DNA of 64,000 bases from Vitis vinifera (lineage: Eukaryota > Streptophyta > Magnoliopsida > Vitales > Vitaceae), in the NCBI RefSeq assembly GCF_030704535.1, contig NC_081808.1, positions 21,951,501 through 22,015,500 of the forward strand, written 5' to 3'. The position numbers and the translations under genes were made by a program. Under the pieces are notes generated by a model. That model saw nothing but the letters and a program-made list of their open reading frames with translations, searched no databases and had not been told where the DNA came from. Positions 25,201 through 37,159 of this stretch are shown here, piece by piece. Each line of letters begins with the position of its first letter. Position 1 is the first letter of the stretch.

Positions 25201-25862
25201 CTGTCAATTTATTAGCAAGATACAGTTCCGCTCCAACTCGAAGACATTGGAATGGTATCAAACATATATTGCGTTATCTTCGCGGAACTACTGATATGGG
25301 TTTATTTTACTCAAGGGAATCAAAGCAACAATTGCTTGGATATGCAGATGCAGGATATCTTTCAAATCCACATAAAGGCAGGTCACAAACAGGGTATGTG
25401 TTTAATTGCAATGGTACTGCTATTTCATGGAGATCTGTCAAACAAATAATGGTAGCCACATCATCAAATCATTCAGAAATACTGGCAATTCATGAAGCAA
25501 GTTGTGAATGTATATGGCTAAGATCTATGATCCAGCATATTCGGGAATCATGTGGACTCTTCTCTATCAAAGGTGACCCGACAACATTATTTGAAGATAA
25601 TGCTGCATGCATTGCACAAATAACAGGGGGTTATATTAAAGGAGATAGAACTAAACACATTTCACCAAAATTCTTTTATACACAAGAACTCCAGAAGAGT
25701 GGTGAAATTGATGTGCAACAAATACACTCAAGTGATAATCTAGCAGATTTATTCACAAAATCATTGCCAACCTCAACATTCAAGAAGTTAATACACAGGA
25801 TTGGAATGCGTCAACTCAAGGATATCGACATGAGGGGGAGTATGCTTGTAAAAGGGTGTTAG
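22298..25862 (+). pseudogene. Copia A pol (protease, integrase, RT, RNase H), broken
   Basis: Starts with the protease motif region CLADCATTHTIL. Integrase: zinc-finger part LWHDRLGHPGS...CAACSQGK and catalytic core (HGDICGP, DNAGEFTS). Then comes a linker with an 11-residue tandem repeat. RT has the YVDD catalytic motif at AVYVDDLNLV. RNase H: YADAGYLS, NHSEILA, LFEDNAACI, ending LADLFTKSLP. Damage: TGA at 22352-22354 (CGA in Copia B), a 2-base deletion near 23160-23163 and TAG at 24351-24353 (AAG in Copia B). Separate open parts are 22376-23170, 23133-24353 and 24429-25862. Confidence 0.92.
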
Positions 25863-26049
25863 TGTACTGTATTTTTTTTTCCTTCGTCCAGGTTTTGTCC
25901 TACTGGGTTTTACTGGCAAGGTTTTTAACGAGGCAGTCCTAATATACCAAGAAAATAATATTGTACTCTTTTTCCTTCGCTAGGTTTTTCCTATAGGGTT
26001 TTTTACTAGCAAGGTTTTAATGAGGCATATTCTTTTAATATGGTGGTCA

Positions 26050-26061
26050 TCCAAGGGGGAG
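26050..26061 (+). other. Polypurine tract of Copia A
   Basis: CCAAGGGGGAG immediately precedes the 3' LTR, the usual site for plus-strand priming. Copia B has CCAAGGGAGAG at the same place. Confidence 0.75.
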
Positions 26062-26374
26062 TGTTGTAAATGAAAAGTAATGAATGACCACATTGATGGC
26101 CATTATGAACTCCATTTACTCATCTTTAAGATGAGTAATGGGAGTTCATATTATGAAGCCTATAAAAGGCTTCTTACCCCCCCCCCCCCCCCCCATGTAA
26201 AAGCATCCCGAGAAAAGAAAGAAAGTTCTTCCTCTCATTCTCTCTCTCTCTCTCTCTTTCTTTCACTTTCTCAATTCTCTTATTTGATTCCTTCTTCCAT
26301 ATTATATATCAAAGTAAGATATATTTTATCTCTACTACTTTGATTTGCATTATATTTGTCCTTATTTTACAACA
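26062..26374 (+). repeat. Copia A 3' LTR (313 bp)
   Basis: Same ends and TATA box (26161-26167) as the 5' LTR. It is 50 bp longer: 48 bp come from a block at 26102-26149 containing a near-perfect palindrome (arms 26105-26126 and 26128-26149), and 2 bp from a C tract of 18 instead of 16. Confidence 0.95.
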
Positions 26375-26594
26375 AAAATGAAAATATTACCAAGGATTCC
26401 ATGGAACTTAAAATGGATTTTACTAAAGGATGTTGGGCCTGTCTTATGACATAGCCCACAGCCCACATACCCATTCCACTTTATGAGGGCTGAGTTTTGA
26501 GCCCACAAGCCTATCTTAAGCTTTTGCTGAGGATGGATTTTATAGGAGTCATTTGACTCCTTGTTCCTCTTTCTTACCGATGTGGGATTGCTAA

Positions 26595-26693
26595 ATATCA
26601 AAGAAAAAAAACATAACAAAACTCCAAGAAGGTTTGAACCTTGGACCACCCCTATACTAAAGTCCACATAGAACACCACTCGGCTCCATGGAT
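26595..26693 (-). repeat. Candidate tRNA-like (SINE) fragment inside the hAT-like element
   Basis: On the minus strand GAGCCGAGTGG resembles box A and GGTTCAAACCT resembles box B, about 40 bases apart, followed by a T-rich stretch. No target duplication was found. Confidence 0.35.
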
Positions 26694-27104
26694 TTTATTA
26701 TCTAATATGCCAAACAAAACAACACATATTAGATTTTAAATTTTTTTATAATATTAAATAAAAATAATATAATATTTTTAAAAATTATGAAATTAGTTTA
26801 AATTTTCATTTTTTTATATATTCACATTTAAATATTACACATATTTCATTTAATAAAATTAAAAATATTAATATGATTTAATTTGATAATATCAAATATA
26901 TAAAATAATATTATTGATGTTTAATTTATTCATATATATTTTAAAAATTTTATAATTATTTTTAATTTTAATAAAATATAAATTATATATTTATGACGTC
27001 ATCGGTTCGATAGCGGTTCGACTGCCGGTCCGACCAGTGAATCGTGAACCGGTAACTTTTCCGGTTCGATCACCGGTCCGGTTCTGAAAACATTGCCTAG
27101 GAGT

Positions 27105-27571
27105 CAAGGCATTGTGAGTGTTGGTGTTATACCAGTATGCTGTATTTTTTTATTTTTTTTAGAAAATCTGATTGGCTATACTGCAATAGGAGTTAAGATC
27201 TGCTGCTTGCATCATTGAAGAACAAGGGGCTCTTTGCTGTCAGAACGACAATAAATGCATATATAAACTACCCATTGTTTCATGATGAAGAGCCACAAGA
27301 TGGGGAAAAAGGAGGAAGGGCAAAATTATACAGTGATTTTTTTCTTTCGTCTTGTGTATGGTGTAACTATATCTACAACCAAGGATCAATAAAATTTCAC
27401 ATTCACAAACACCATCCACCCAGCCCCCAACAGAAAGGCAAGGGAAAAATGTAGACTTGGCTGATTAAGGTGGTCTTTTGATTGAATATATGATACAGAG
27501 GTATACCTAACCTATGAGGGTACTACGATAGGGAACTGCAACTGACCTGAAAAAAATTGGTCATTGAACCT
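27105..27571. other. 3' flank of protease B
   Basis: Lies between the right end of the hAT-like element and the protease B stop codon. It probably includes the 3' untranslated region on the minus strand. No other feature seen. Confidence 0.5.
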
Positions 27572-30500
27572 CTACAATAATAGAAGCAAAATGAAGAGAA
27601 GTATGAAGCAAGTCAGCTCAGGAGTAATCCTGTGAAACAATGGTGAGGCAACTGAATTCCGACTCTGAGAAAAGTTCCGGGTATCTCTTGTAGATTTTGT
27701 AGTATCATTACCTACTCCAACAGCAACAGCAGGGGGCACTGAAGTAGCACGCGGTCTTATTGGTACACTAGAATTTTCGATATCATCACCTGTGTAAAGG
27801 CCAAAAAGTGTTGCACATAAATGAAGCTTTTATATGCTATCGTGAAGAAGAAACTCAGCATGCGTATAAATGAAAACAACACCTACATTCAAACTCCTTC
27901 CATCCTAAAACAAGTTTTTCACGGTCAAATATGATGCGGTAGCCGGTCATAAAATTTTCTGCATCAAGATCAAAATCTGTCCTGTCAGCAATCATATTCA
28001 ATATAGAAATAAAAGCACACAAGGATTGGTTTTTCAACTTGTCAATGTTAGTTTGCCTTTGTTAATCTCATACAGATGAGGGGAGCCGCACTAGCCATCT
28101 TCTTTTTCAAGTCTAATCATCCTTACATCACTTTCTTTTACCAGATACAGTCGAGAGACATTAGACTTTTTGTAAAGTTAAAAAAGACAAACATTAATTG
28201 CCAGCAAAAGACTTACGTCCAATTATATTCAGTTCTGCACTCCTAACAACAGCCATGCAATATATAAGTTCACTCTGCAAATCACGAGCAGGGAAAATAT
28301 TCAATATAATTTACAGGCTAACCAATAAACACAAGAAGAAAGAAGCTATGAAACTATCCTGATAGGAACAAGGCCCTACCTGAGAAGAGATGATGATTAT
28401 TGGATCGTATACTGGAAACTGGCTTCCTCCTTTCATGGTTAAACTCATGCTAGGTATCAAGCTTGTATTTTCCCCAGGACTGCCCATTGCACAGAAAGGG
28501 GTTCAGGTTTTGAGGCTAGAACTGAAAGGAAAATGTATAGGGTTTAGAATTGACCTCATATCATAACAAAATTCAAAGGGGATCCTTGAATCAGGAGGGC
28601 GCCGGCTATCTTGTGCCTGTGAGTGGAACTGCAAAAAGCATAAATTCTTCGGGTGAGTACTGGCTATATCAAACAATAAACTAAAACTGATTTCCATTAT
28701 TTAGGTGCTTACACTCTTCAAAACATTTGTATAGATTGGGTCAACCAGGTATGTAAAAGAGGTCCCGGAATCAAAAAGAGCAGTGAAATCCAAATCAATG
28801 AGAGTAGTGCCCACACGAACTTGAGTTACAGTAATATTATAGGTTGGGCTGCAATCAAATTCTAGATATGAGACCCATGATCCATCAGATGCAATATATC
28901 ATTTTAAATTCACAGATAATCAGCATCAAGTAAATGAGAAATTACCACTTACTGTAATGCGTTCAGATTAAATGGGGTCTCTTCCTGGTCAGGGCTACCC
29001 TTGTCTCCAAAACTAATCCTTCCAATTCCATCAGGTCCAAAACACATGGAGAAAGAATCTGCTGTAAAACCTTCTTTTGATAAAATGCTAGGGACTGAAA
29101 TCTTCTCCAAACCAAGCCCAAATAAGCCATTGGGAGCTGCAATGTCTAGAAATGAACCAGTTTGAACCTGTCCACAACTGCAACATTAAAACAGTGTTTT
29201 CATCTCCACATAGGTTTAAATTTTAAAAAGGCTAAATTGGAAATGATAATATGATGTGTATAGGTTGGATGCTACTGATTGTGGTGAGGCAGTCGCGCAT
29301 GGCTATCTAACACATTGAATGATCCTAGTATGCACAATATTTTGTACTCTATCTATTGTGCAATATTTAGTGAAATACTCTAAGAAACAGAGTAGAGCAG
29401 GAATAGTGCATTAAAATCAGTTGCAACCCACCCAAATGTAACATAAGCCTCAACAAATTCTTGACGATTATCTTCTGTTGTTAAGTGGAGAACATCCTCT
29501 ACCAAAATCCCTGAAGTTGAAGTTTCAGCTGAAACGTAGGAGACCATGTATGGACAATTGCTGAATGTTCCAAGGCATCTATTACGGTGAGCACACAAAC
29601 TATTGTCGCAAGTGACTTTTCTGCTCGTTGATGAACCTTTGGGGTTGTAGATACTAAGCTCAAAATCCTGCTATGATAGAATACAGTTTAGCTTGAAAAT
29701 CAATTCAAGAGCAGCAAAAATCATTCAAGACAGAAGCATGTAAATTCCTAGTTTCTTTCCAAATCTATTAACTCATATAAAAAATTAACTACCCTCATCA
29801 TAAAAAGCACTCATTACCACATAGCCCAAGTTAATGTTGCACTTCAGGGAATAAGCTCAATCCAACTCTTAATCCTAATTACATGGGCAGGTCACATAAA
29901 TCCAATTTCACCACCTAATTCCATTTAGCCTGTATTTTCTATTTAATCTTTGACAATCATGTTTTTCAGCTTTGGGTTTTAGATGATAAATCTGTTATCT
30001 GTATAACGGTATGGACTCGGACTATTGAAGCATGTGATTTTTGTTACTTCGCAAAACACTTAGTTCCACCATACCAACCACATCACAGTCTACTGCTACG
30101 GTGTATACATCTACAAATCGCTTAAACTAACTCCTCTCACAGTTGTTCATAGGCAGCATTCTTAAGTTACACAAGAAAACTTATACTTTCAGGAGCATCC
30201 AGAAAAGAAACCTAGAAATCCAAAATCCACTGGAGACAGAAGAATGAGAGAAGCACTTACAGAAGCATAAGTGGTGCCTTCAGTAGGGGCACATCTGCTG
30301 CAATCACAGGGAACCCAAAACAGATCACTCCCTGTGTCAAGTGCCACCAAAAACTTCTTCCCTGGTGTCCCCAATGAAACGGTTGTGTAATGCAAACTGT
30401 ATAAATTCCAAAACCCAAAAGATCAACAAAGAAACGATAAAGCACACCAAATAACAAAGAGCATTCCGGCCCCAAAAATCACAAAGCTTAAAACAAGAAA

Positions 30501-30990
30501 TCGAAATAGACACGAAGTCAATTGGTCGCCAAGAAAAATGTAGGAAAAGGAAAGAACTCAATTTTCGAACCCTATATTCCTCAATTAACCCATATACATA
30601 GCATAAAAAAGTTGCCATTTTTTTCTTTTCTTCTATTTACTGAGGAGCCAACCAAGGAAAGAGTAAAAAGTAACAGAAAGAATCATACAATCCCAACGAG
30701 CTGATCCGGAAAGTGGAGTTCCCGTCGGAAAAAGTAAGCAGTCCGTCGATGTCCGAGAGCCGACGACCTCGAAGAGCCCGGTCACGGTGGGCCAATTCAG
30801 CATAGTACTCAAAACTGCCCTTCGCCGGCCAATTACCGGCCGGAAAACCATTTCCAGCTCCCTCCGACCATTTCTTGACCGGTTCAGAGAAGCGGTGGTG
30901 CATTTGAAAGCTGAAGATGCGTGCGTGGCAGCTACGAAACCCCAGAATTGAGAGCAAGATGACTATGAAAACAGACCAAGAAAATGCCAT
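27572..30990 (-). CDS. Aspartyl protease family protein, GPI-anchor type, paralogue B (10 exons, 518 aa)
   Basis: Exons on the minus strand: 30990-30689, 30396-30261, 29667-29432, 29177-28953, 28848-28713, 28628-28555, 28479-28380, 28274-28217, 27958-27887, 27789-27572. All introns are GT/AG and the frame closes to 1557 nt. The exon lengths (302, 136, 236, 225, 136, 74, 100, 58, 72) equal those of paralogue A; only the last differs (218 against 221). Signal peptide MAFSWSVFIVILLSILGFRS; catalytic DTGSD (Asp121) and DSGTS (Asp326); SLGTPG, FGLGLEKISVPSIL, SMCFG and NFMTGYRIIFDREKLVLGW. The hydrophobic C-terminal end (CFILLFILLLLL) suggests a GPI anchor. An open frame extends upstream only through a TTG codon, so ATG 30990 is the start. 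Paralogue A has the variant QLLYNIS where this copy has HPTYNIT. Substrate unknown. Confidence 0.93.
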
Positions 30991-31412
30991 TTCCTCGGCC
31001 AATCAAAGAACAAACCCTAGAAAGATTAGCATTGAGGGAGAGAATAAAGTTGAAACCCTAGATCTTGAAAATGGTGAATGAGACTCGAGCGTTCACCAGA
31101 GTTAGGGTTTAGTTCTGGTTCAGTCCTTCAGATGACCGAAAGTTCAGAGAGGAAAAAAGGAGGGTTTTGACCTTCTTCCACCGTCTTACAATGGAACGTA
31201 AGTTTGACAAAGCGTGGGCCCCACTTGTTCTGTAACCTGGCAGTTGGAGTGCTTGTAGCAACGGCTGAGTTGTCCGAGTTGACAGCCGTGACTCAACCGG
31301 CCGAACTCCGAGCGGGCACTAACTCGGCTCTGAATTTTCCGGATTTTTCTTTTCTTTTTTAAATACAATTTGAATTTTAGTATTTATAAGAATATTATTA
31401 AAAATAATTAAC
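30991..31412. promoter_or_regulatory. Promoter and leader region of protease B
   Basis: Contains AAACCCTAG-type telo-box motifs near 31013-31020 and 31053-31059 and a TTAGGGTTTAG near 31102-31111. These are often found in plant 5' leaders. No TATA box stands out. Beyond 31190 the sequence is mixed with no gene seen. Confidence 0.4.
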
Positions 31413-31529
31413 AGTGTGTTTGATAGTAATTTTACGAAATGTTTCTAAAATTTTTAATACTTGAAATTTTTTATTATTCAAATGTTAAAAAGATTAAAAA
31501 TATTTCATAAAATCATTGTAAAACACACT
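31413..31529. repeat. Fold-back miniature element, family F copy 2
   Basis: AGTGTGTTTGATAGTAATTT at the left and, complemented from the right end, AGTGTGTTTTACAATGATTT. The inverted repeats extend over nearly the whole 117 bp. The flanks are TTAAC on the left and TTAAA on the right, so the target duplication may be TTA or TTAA. Related to 13515-13636. Confidence 0.6.
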
Positions 31530-33730
31530 TTAAATCTTTTGAATTGAATTGATTTAATTTTGGTATTTTGATTATTCAAGAATTATGATATTTTTATTAT
31601 TGGAACATGAACGGTGAAAAAATGTAAATATTATTTTTAAAATTATTGTTTCTCTAATAATTCATTCATTAATTATTAATAAATATTCAATAAAATAAAA
31701 AATAATTACAAAATATTAATTTGAGTGACTATTAATGATAGATAAAATTCAAATAAAGTTCCATTTTACAATTTTATTTGCTATGAAAATTTACAAACAA
31801 GGGCCAAGTTGCCTCAGTGGACCTTGGGTTCACTGAAATTTCCCTGGAAAATTTCCCATCTTTTAATCCACAAGCAAGCCGAGCCCACTACGCTTCTTGA
31901 TAATGGAAGGAGGCAGCTTGTCTTTATTGTAGGGGCCAGGGGCCTTCCACACACAGCTCTGAGCCCACAACTAAGTCGTCGGAATTCAGCCTCCGAACCA
32001 TCAATGCGGACAGGTTCATGTTGTTGAAGGCATGCTCATATCTGGTACATCCTCATTGTATTTATACAGAAAGGCCTCATCACAAAAAACAAAAAAATAA
32101 AAACTGAAGGAAAGGAAAAATGGTGCGTCCAAAGCTGCCGCATACAAAGCCATGCAAACAAACTAATTCTTGTGGCGAGTTACGGCATCATTTCTCCAGC
32201 CTTAGATGGGAGGAGTGGTGGACGCAAAATTACCCAACTTATCAGAGAGCTTGGTTCGATCGGGTCAATGACGATAGAATCTCCATCTGATGCATGAACT
32301 GCACGTCGTGAACCAAGGGGTTATGGGTTCGGCCTGGTGGAGACCCTGAATAATCCGATGCTAAGCACCCACAGCACACTGTCTGCACCAAAACATATGC
32401 CTTTTCAAATGAATAACCCAATTCATCGCCATTGATCGGAATATACATATGCAAATGCCAGTCAAATGTATAACCTTTTCGGTGATCATGCTGACAACTC
32501 CGCTTCTTCCATCCATGTTTGGTTGGCTGATTACATGGAACAACACATGGTAGCTTACATAATTAAACTCTACATGAAAAATATGGACCCATTTGCAAAT
32601 GGAATTCAAGAAGGGCAAACCTGTGTTTGTTACATCTGAGGGGCTTGAGGATTTCAGATGTGGCGGATCCAAGACGACGAGGCTTGGGGCAGAGGGGAAG
32701 CTCATTGTCTCCCAACCCAAGCTTGGTTGTTTCAGACCCAGAATCAACAAGATTGCTTTTCACTGCCAAACGATGCATATCTCCTTTCTTTTTTCTTTTT
32801 CTTTTTTCTTTCTTTCTTCTTTTGGAATATTGAATTTTGTCTTCAGCCCCTCTTCTCCAACTGAAGAAGCAGAGAAAAGTCGCAAGTAATATAATTCAAC
32901 TCTTGGGATTATCCAAGAGGCCTGATCTTTCAAATGGTATTAATGGTAATAGTTATAATGAAAGTGGAGTTGATTTAAAGCTGAACCATACAAAAATGGA
33001 AGAGATAGGATGTAGAAAGAAATTCCTTAGCAGTGGAACCCCATTTGATTCCTTCTGACCCTGTTCGGGAGTGAATAAAAAGAGCATTTTTCTTGGCTGA
33101 GAGTGGATATAGGATTGGGTCTTGACTAGTTGGGGTTGATTAATTTCTTAAATTTTCTGTCTCATCTTACCTACAATTTGGTCCAAGTGATTATCACCAT
33201 TCCATATTGCATGAATTTCTCTTTTTCTCGTAACTTTTCAGCCACATGCAGTAATAAGCAGTGTGATTAGGAGGTACGTGGTGTGTATGAATGCTGCATT
33301 GACCTTCATATTCGCATCATGATCTATATATAAACCACTCATTGGATCTCATAATACTCCTTTTAGATCGTGGGTCATCATAACTAAGAGAAAAGTTGAA
33401 TTTCCATGCAAGAAGCACGGGTCACGCCGCGTGCAAAAGGCATATTTTGACAGCAAATTAGCGAAAGGCCCTCAAACAGCACCTTAGAAAATGGAACAAA
33501 TTAATAGGTTTTCAAAAATGTTTCCACCAGGAAGTGAGCCCTTCAAGAAAATCAGCTCCTGGGACTCCAAGGAGATGGAATCTATCCTCTCCGTTGGTGA
33601 GTCAGAAGCTAGAAGAGCAAAGATGAATGAATTTTGCATTTGGGCTGCAATGGAAGAAACTACATGTAGATAGAAATCAAGGGAATTATGGTTAAGGAAC
33701 ATGGATAAAAACACTAGTCTTTTTTTCCTA
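31530..33730. other. Gene-free stretch
   Basis: AT-rich to about 31790, then more balanced DNA (31800-33060) with overlapping open frames on both strands, none with recognisable domains. A strongly CT-rich run lies near 32782-32822. From 33060 no feature is seen. An old, unrecognisable pseudogene at 32200-32900 cannot be excluded. Confidence 0.5.
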
Positions 33731-33732
33731 TG

Positions 33733-33910
33733 AAATGGTCAATGCTTGTGGAAGGAGAAATTTTTTAGTTGAAGTAAGAGTAAAAGTTCAACTTTCAAGA
33801 GGCAAATATTAAGGAAGGGATGACTAGAACTTTTCAAACCTCTTGTTAAAGTAGGCATGCTTTATAGCAATGGGGAATGAGGATTCTAGGAGCCCGAAAA
33901 CTTCCTTCAC
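33733..33910 (+). mobile_element. LINE reverse-transcriptase fragment 1 (degenerate)
   Basis: Translated with stops it starts MVNACGRRNFLVEVRVK, matching the segment before the RT core of plant L1-type LINEs ('MAN..RRN.L..I'). It is about 80% similar by eye to 37160-37320. Frames are broken. Confidence 0.55.
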
Positions 33911-34469
33911 TAATAAATACAACAAGAAAAAAGGTCTTCATTGACAAATTTTCCTAATCAAGGTACGGTATATTTATCAAAGTAAGTCAATGCTCCTATA
34001 ACAATCCATGTCAATGTAAAGAAAAGTTTAAAACTAGCTTCGACATATACATATATCGAGATTCTCTCTTTTTTTAACTAATAGTAGAATCTTATTGGTA
34101 TGGCATATATCAAGGTTTCCTCTACCTCGGTCAACTTTGTGTTCAACGTATATGTTAAAGTCATTTGATCTTCTGTCAAGGTTGAATTTGACATGTTCAC
34201 ATGTCAAGGAAGTTGACTTATTTATGTAAAGAAATTTAATTTATTTTATGTCAATGATTCTTTGTTTATCTATCAAGGAAATTGGTCTATTTAATGTCAA
34301 CGGTTGCATATGGAATATGTTAATAGTTTAACCCATTGCAAAATTGAACTTGCCAAAAGTTATCTTTATCCAACTTGAACCTATTACATAATTGAATCCA
34401 CAACCAAATCTAAATATAAACTTTTATATCCACAACAAATCCAAAAACCTAAATACCAATATTTTTTTT

Positions 34470-34503
<34 letters not shown>

Positions 34504-37140
34504 TCAATTTTAAAGTTGTAAAGTAATTTTAACTACATGAATACATCAAGTATATAAAAGAATATATATATATATATATAAACATGTACCTAAATGCATG
34601 TATACAAAATAAAAAGCTAATTAATAACAATACATGATGAGAAGAACTCATCCATGATCTTGTACTCTCATCAAATATATCCCAAACAAAATGTACATAA
34701 GTACCCAAATATGTAAGAAAAATAAACTAGAAATAGTGCATGATAAAAAGATATTGCACATGCCATCCAAGCTATTGCAAGTAGAAAAAAAAGTTACATT
34801 AGTTTAAATTTGTGTTTGAAAGAATAAGAAAAAAAATTATAATATACTTAATTAAAAAAATGCACCTTAAGATAATATTATCACAAGACAAGGAATAAAC
34901 ATATAGTCCTAAAATCGGCACGTTGAACACCAACAAAAATAGTGTAAACCTTTAAGACATGGTAAAAAGATTGTCCAACCCTACAAAAACCGAAGGCAAG
35001 GAAAAGGTGAAACTAATGAAACAGTTTAGAAAAATAACAACATACAAAGAGAGTCATAACCATTAAGCAGTTGATGTATTGCATCGAGATCAATGTTAAA
35101 TATGGCCTCAAATGGTTTTTGTTTAAATGGAGCCCCTTTTTTTTTTCTAAAATAGGAAAATTTCTTCCAATTATTTTCACCCTAACCCACATTAACTATA
35201 ACCTTAAACTAGACCTAGACCCTAACACTCCCATTATTAGATATTTGAACATTTAAAGAGACCAAACTTATACATTTAGGCTGCATTTGGTTGGCGGAAT
35301 AGGATAGGAGATGTATATATCCTATAATATCATATTTCATTGATAGGACATACATATTATTGAATATATATCCTATGGACATGATATTTTGTTTCAATAG
35401 AGTGATGTTCATATGAATCTCCTCTCAAAAAAATTTAAAAATACAAAAATAAAAATAAAAAATGAAAACATTTGGAACCCATTAACATAGAATAAGTTGT
35501 TGATGCCTATTGCACACAAAAATCACTTTTGGTTTTTTTTCTTCAAACTAAGATTCACAACTCACTCATTTTCCAACTTATCCTTTGTTTGGCATTTATG
35601 AAAACCAAGGAACATAAAAAGAAAAGGGAATTCAAAACCACACATTTAACCATTCTCTTTGTTTCTAAAACTTTTTAAAAATAAAATCCACCTCAACCAA
35701 GCCAAATAATTTTGCTTGCCACAATCAAATAAAGATTACATCTTTAAAAGGTTCCAAGACACTAGTATTGTAGGGATGAATTATTTTCAGAATACTACAT
35801 TTAGTATCCTATAGACTTCATGTTTTCTAATTAGCTATTACCATCCTAATTTTTTGTTTCCATTTTAGTTGGTATGTGTTTGACTTAGGATACCATATAT
35901 TGTATATTAGTTTGTTTCTAGTATAAACTTGTAGCTTTTTGATTCAAGATGTCATAGATCCATGTTAATTTCCATGTGTACAGATGAAGGGATGAGAACA
36001 TATGGACCAAGCCACAATTCTATAGTGGAATTATACCTATATATTCAAGCAAATATTATTCACCTTTTATCAATTATACTGGAATGAATAAAGTACCCCC
36101 AATACATTCAACTTCAAGTGCATTGCTATTCTTTGGTTCGTGTTTCTTACATTCTCCTTTTTGTAGTTCCTCCATATTAATTTTGCCCATTTCATATAAA
36201 TACTAGTTTCTAGATTAGATGAAAGCATGGTCTGAATTCAGGGCTTGCTAATCTTTACTGTGAGTGTTGTAACTTCCTCTTACTCACCTGCCAAAGGCCA
36301 CTTTTCAAGATTCCCAAAAAGTCAAATCACTTACACTTCTAGTACTGTTTTGGACTTGTTAGGGTTGCTAGGAAAATTATACCTCATGGGTCTGTTTTGG
36401 ATTTAAAGCTAAGCTCTTACGGAAAAAATTTGACCATCTAGTACTTGTAGAGGAATATTTATTCAAGAGTTCACAATAAAGCATGGATTGCACCACCCAA
36501 AGGGTTTAGATAAGAACTCACAAGAGTCACAACCAACCCAGTAATGGTCATTGCTAATATCCCACCCACCAAATCAAGGGGATCTTTCCAATGAGTTCCT
36601 TAGCAACTAGTATGACAAATGAGTGTCTCCGCTTCCTTCTACCATAGACCTCCTTGTTTTCCGTGAAACCCACTCCCATCTTGTTTTTCACCATACACTC
36701 CTATAACATCATAAAGAATAAAGAAAAAGAAAAAGAAGAAGAAATAACGTAGAAGTTGAGAGCTTCCATTGGGAGATAAGAAATAAGGTAGAAGCTAGAA
36801 AAGACATAGGAAAAAAGAAGGAAAAAAAAAAACGCTATGCTCTGAAATACATATGATACAATGGCTTATTTTTCACTCTTACCCAAACCCTAACCCAATC
36901 ATAATCATGAACCCAACAATAACCCTAACCCTACGTGCCCAAGATTGAATAGAAAATGTCAAACAACAAAATTAAAAATTGTCTCTATCATTTTGCAGAA
37001 ACTAAATGAAATCACAAACCCTAACATTAATCATGACACAAAACCTAAACTCAAATATTCCATGAAAGCGAATGGAAGATTTCCCTTGATCTTAATTTGT
37101 TCTTTGAAGATCATGTCCAAGTAGGCCTTTTTTCTTATAA
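33911..37140. other. Gene-free stretch
   Basis: Generally AT-rich, with TA microsatellites near 34473-34500 and 34563-34580 and a 'gcatttggttggcggaatag' motif at about 35283 that resembles the end of a small inverted-repeat element. The many short open frames show no protein features. Telomere-like AAACCCTAACCC motifs occur around 36889-36933. Confidence 0.5.
34473..34500. repeat. (AT)n microsatellite
   Basis: Uninterrupted AT run of 28 bases. Confidence 0.9.
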
Positions 37141-37159
37141 TGTTTTTTTTCTCTCAATA

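Larger units (their letters stand above)
20640..26374 (+). mobile_element. Copia A: Ty1/Copia LTR retrotransposon, nearly complete
   Basis: LTRs at 20640-20902 and 26062-26374 begin TGTTGTAAAT and end TTTTACAACA. The 5-bp target duplication AAAAT is perfect (20635-20639 and 26375-26379). The internal order gag, protease, integrase, RT, RNase H is Copia type. Apart from one 48-bp indel and a C-tract difference, I counted 4 substitutions between the LTRs, so insertion is fairly recent. The coding part is broken by stops and one frameshift, so this copy cannot make a full polyprotein. Confidence 0.95.
20426..27096. mobile_element. Nonautonomous hAT-like element, interrupted by Copia A
   Basis: Terminal inverted repeats: GCAATGTTTTAAAAACCGGA at 20426 and, complemented, GCAATGTTTTCAGAACCGGA ending at 27096. 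The flanks CTAGGACT (20418-20425) and CTAGGAGT (27097-27104) look like an 8-bp target duplication with one mismatch. Both ends carry arrays of CCGGTTCG/CGAACCGG type subterminal motifs around an AT-rich core with no transposase. Without the Copia insertion the element would be about 930 bp. The 8-bp duplication and subterminal motif arrays are hAT traits. Confidence 0.7.

Noticed and set aside
30991..31002. Upstream extension of protease B by four residues
   Set aside because: The extension begins at a TTG, not an ATG. The signal peptide starts cleanly at ATG 30990, matching the exon 1 length of paralogue A.
32242..32889. Possible small gene or pseudogene with frames on both strands
   Set aside because: No start, splice or domain evidence; the frames contradict each other. 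Kept only as a remark in the gap entry.
36889..36933. Interstitial telomere repeat
   Set aside because: Only scattered AACCCTAA-type motifs, not a regular TTTAGGG array.
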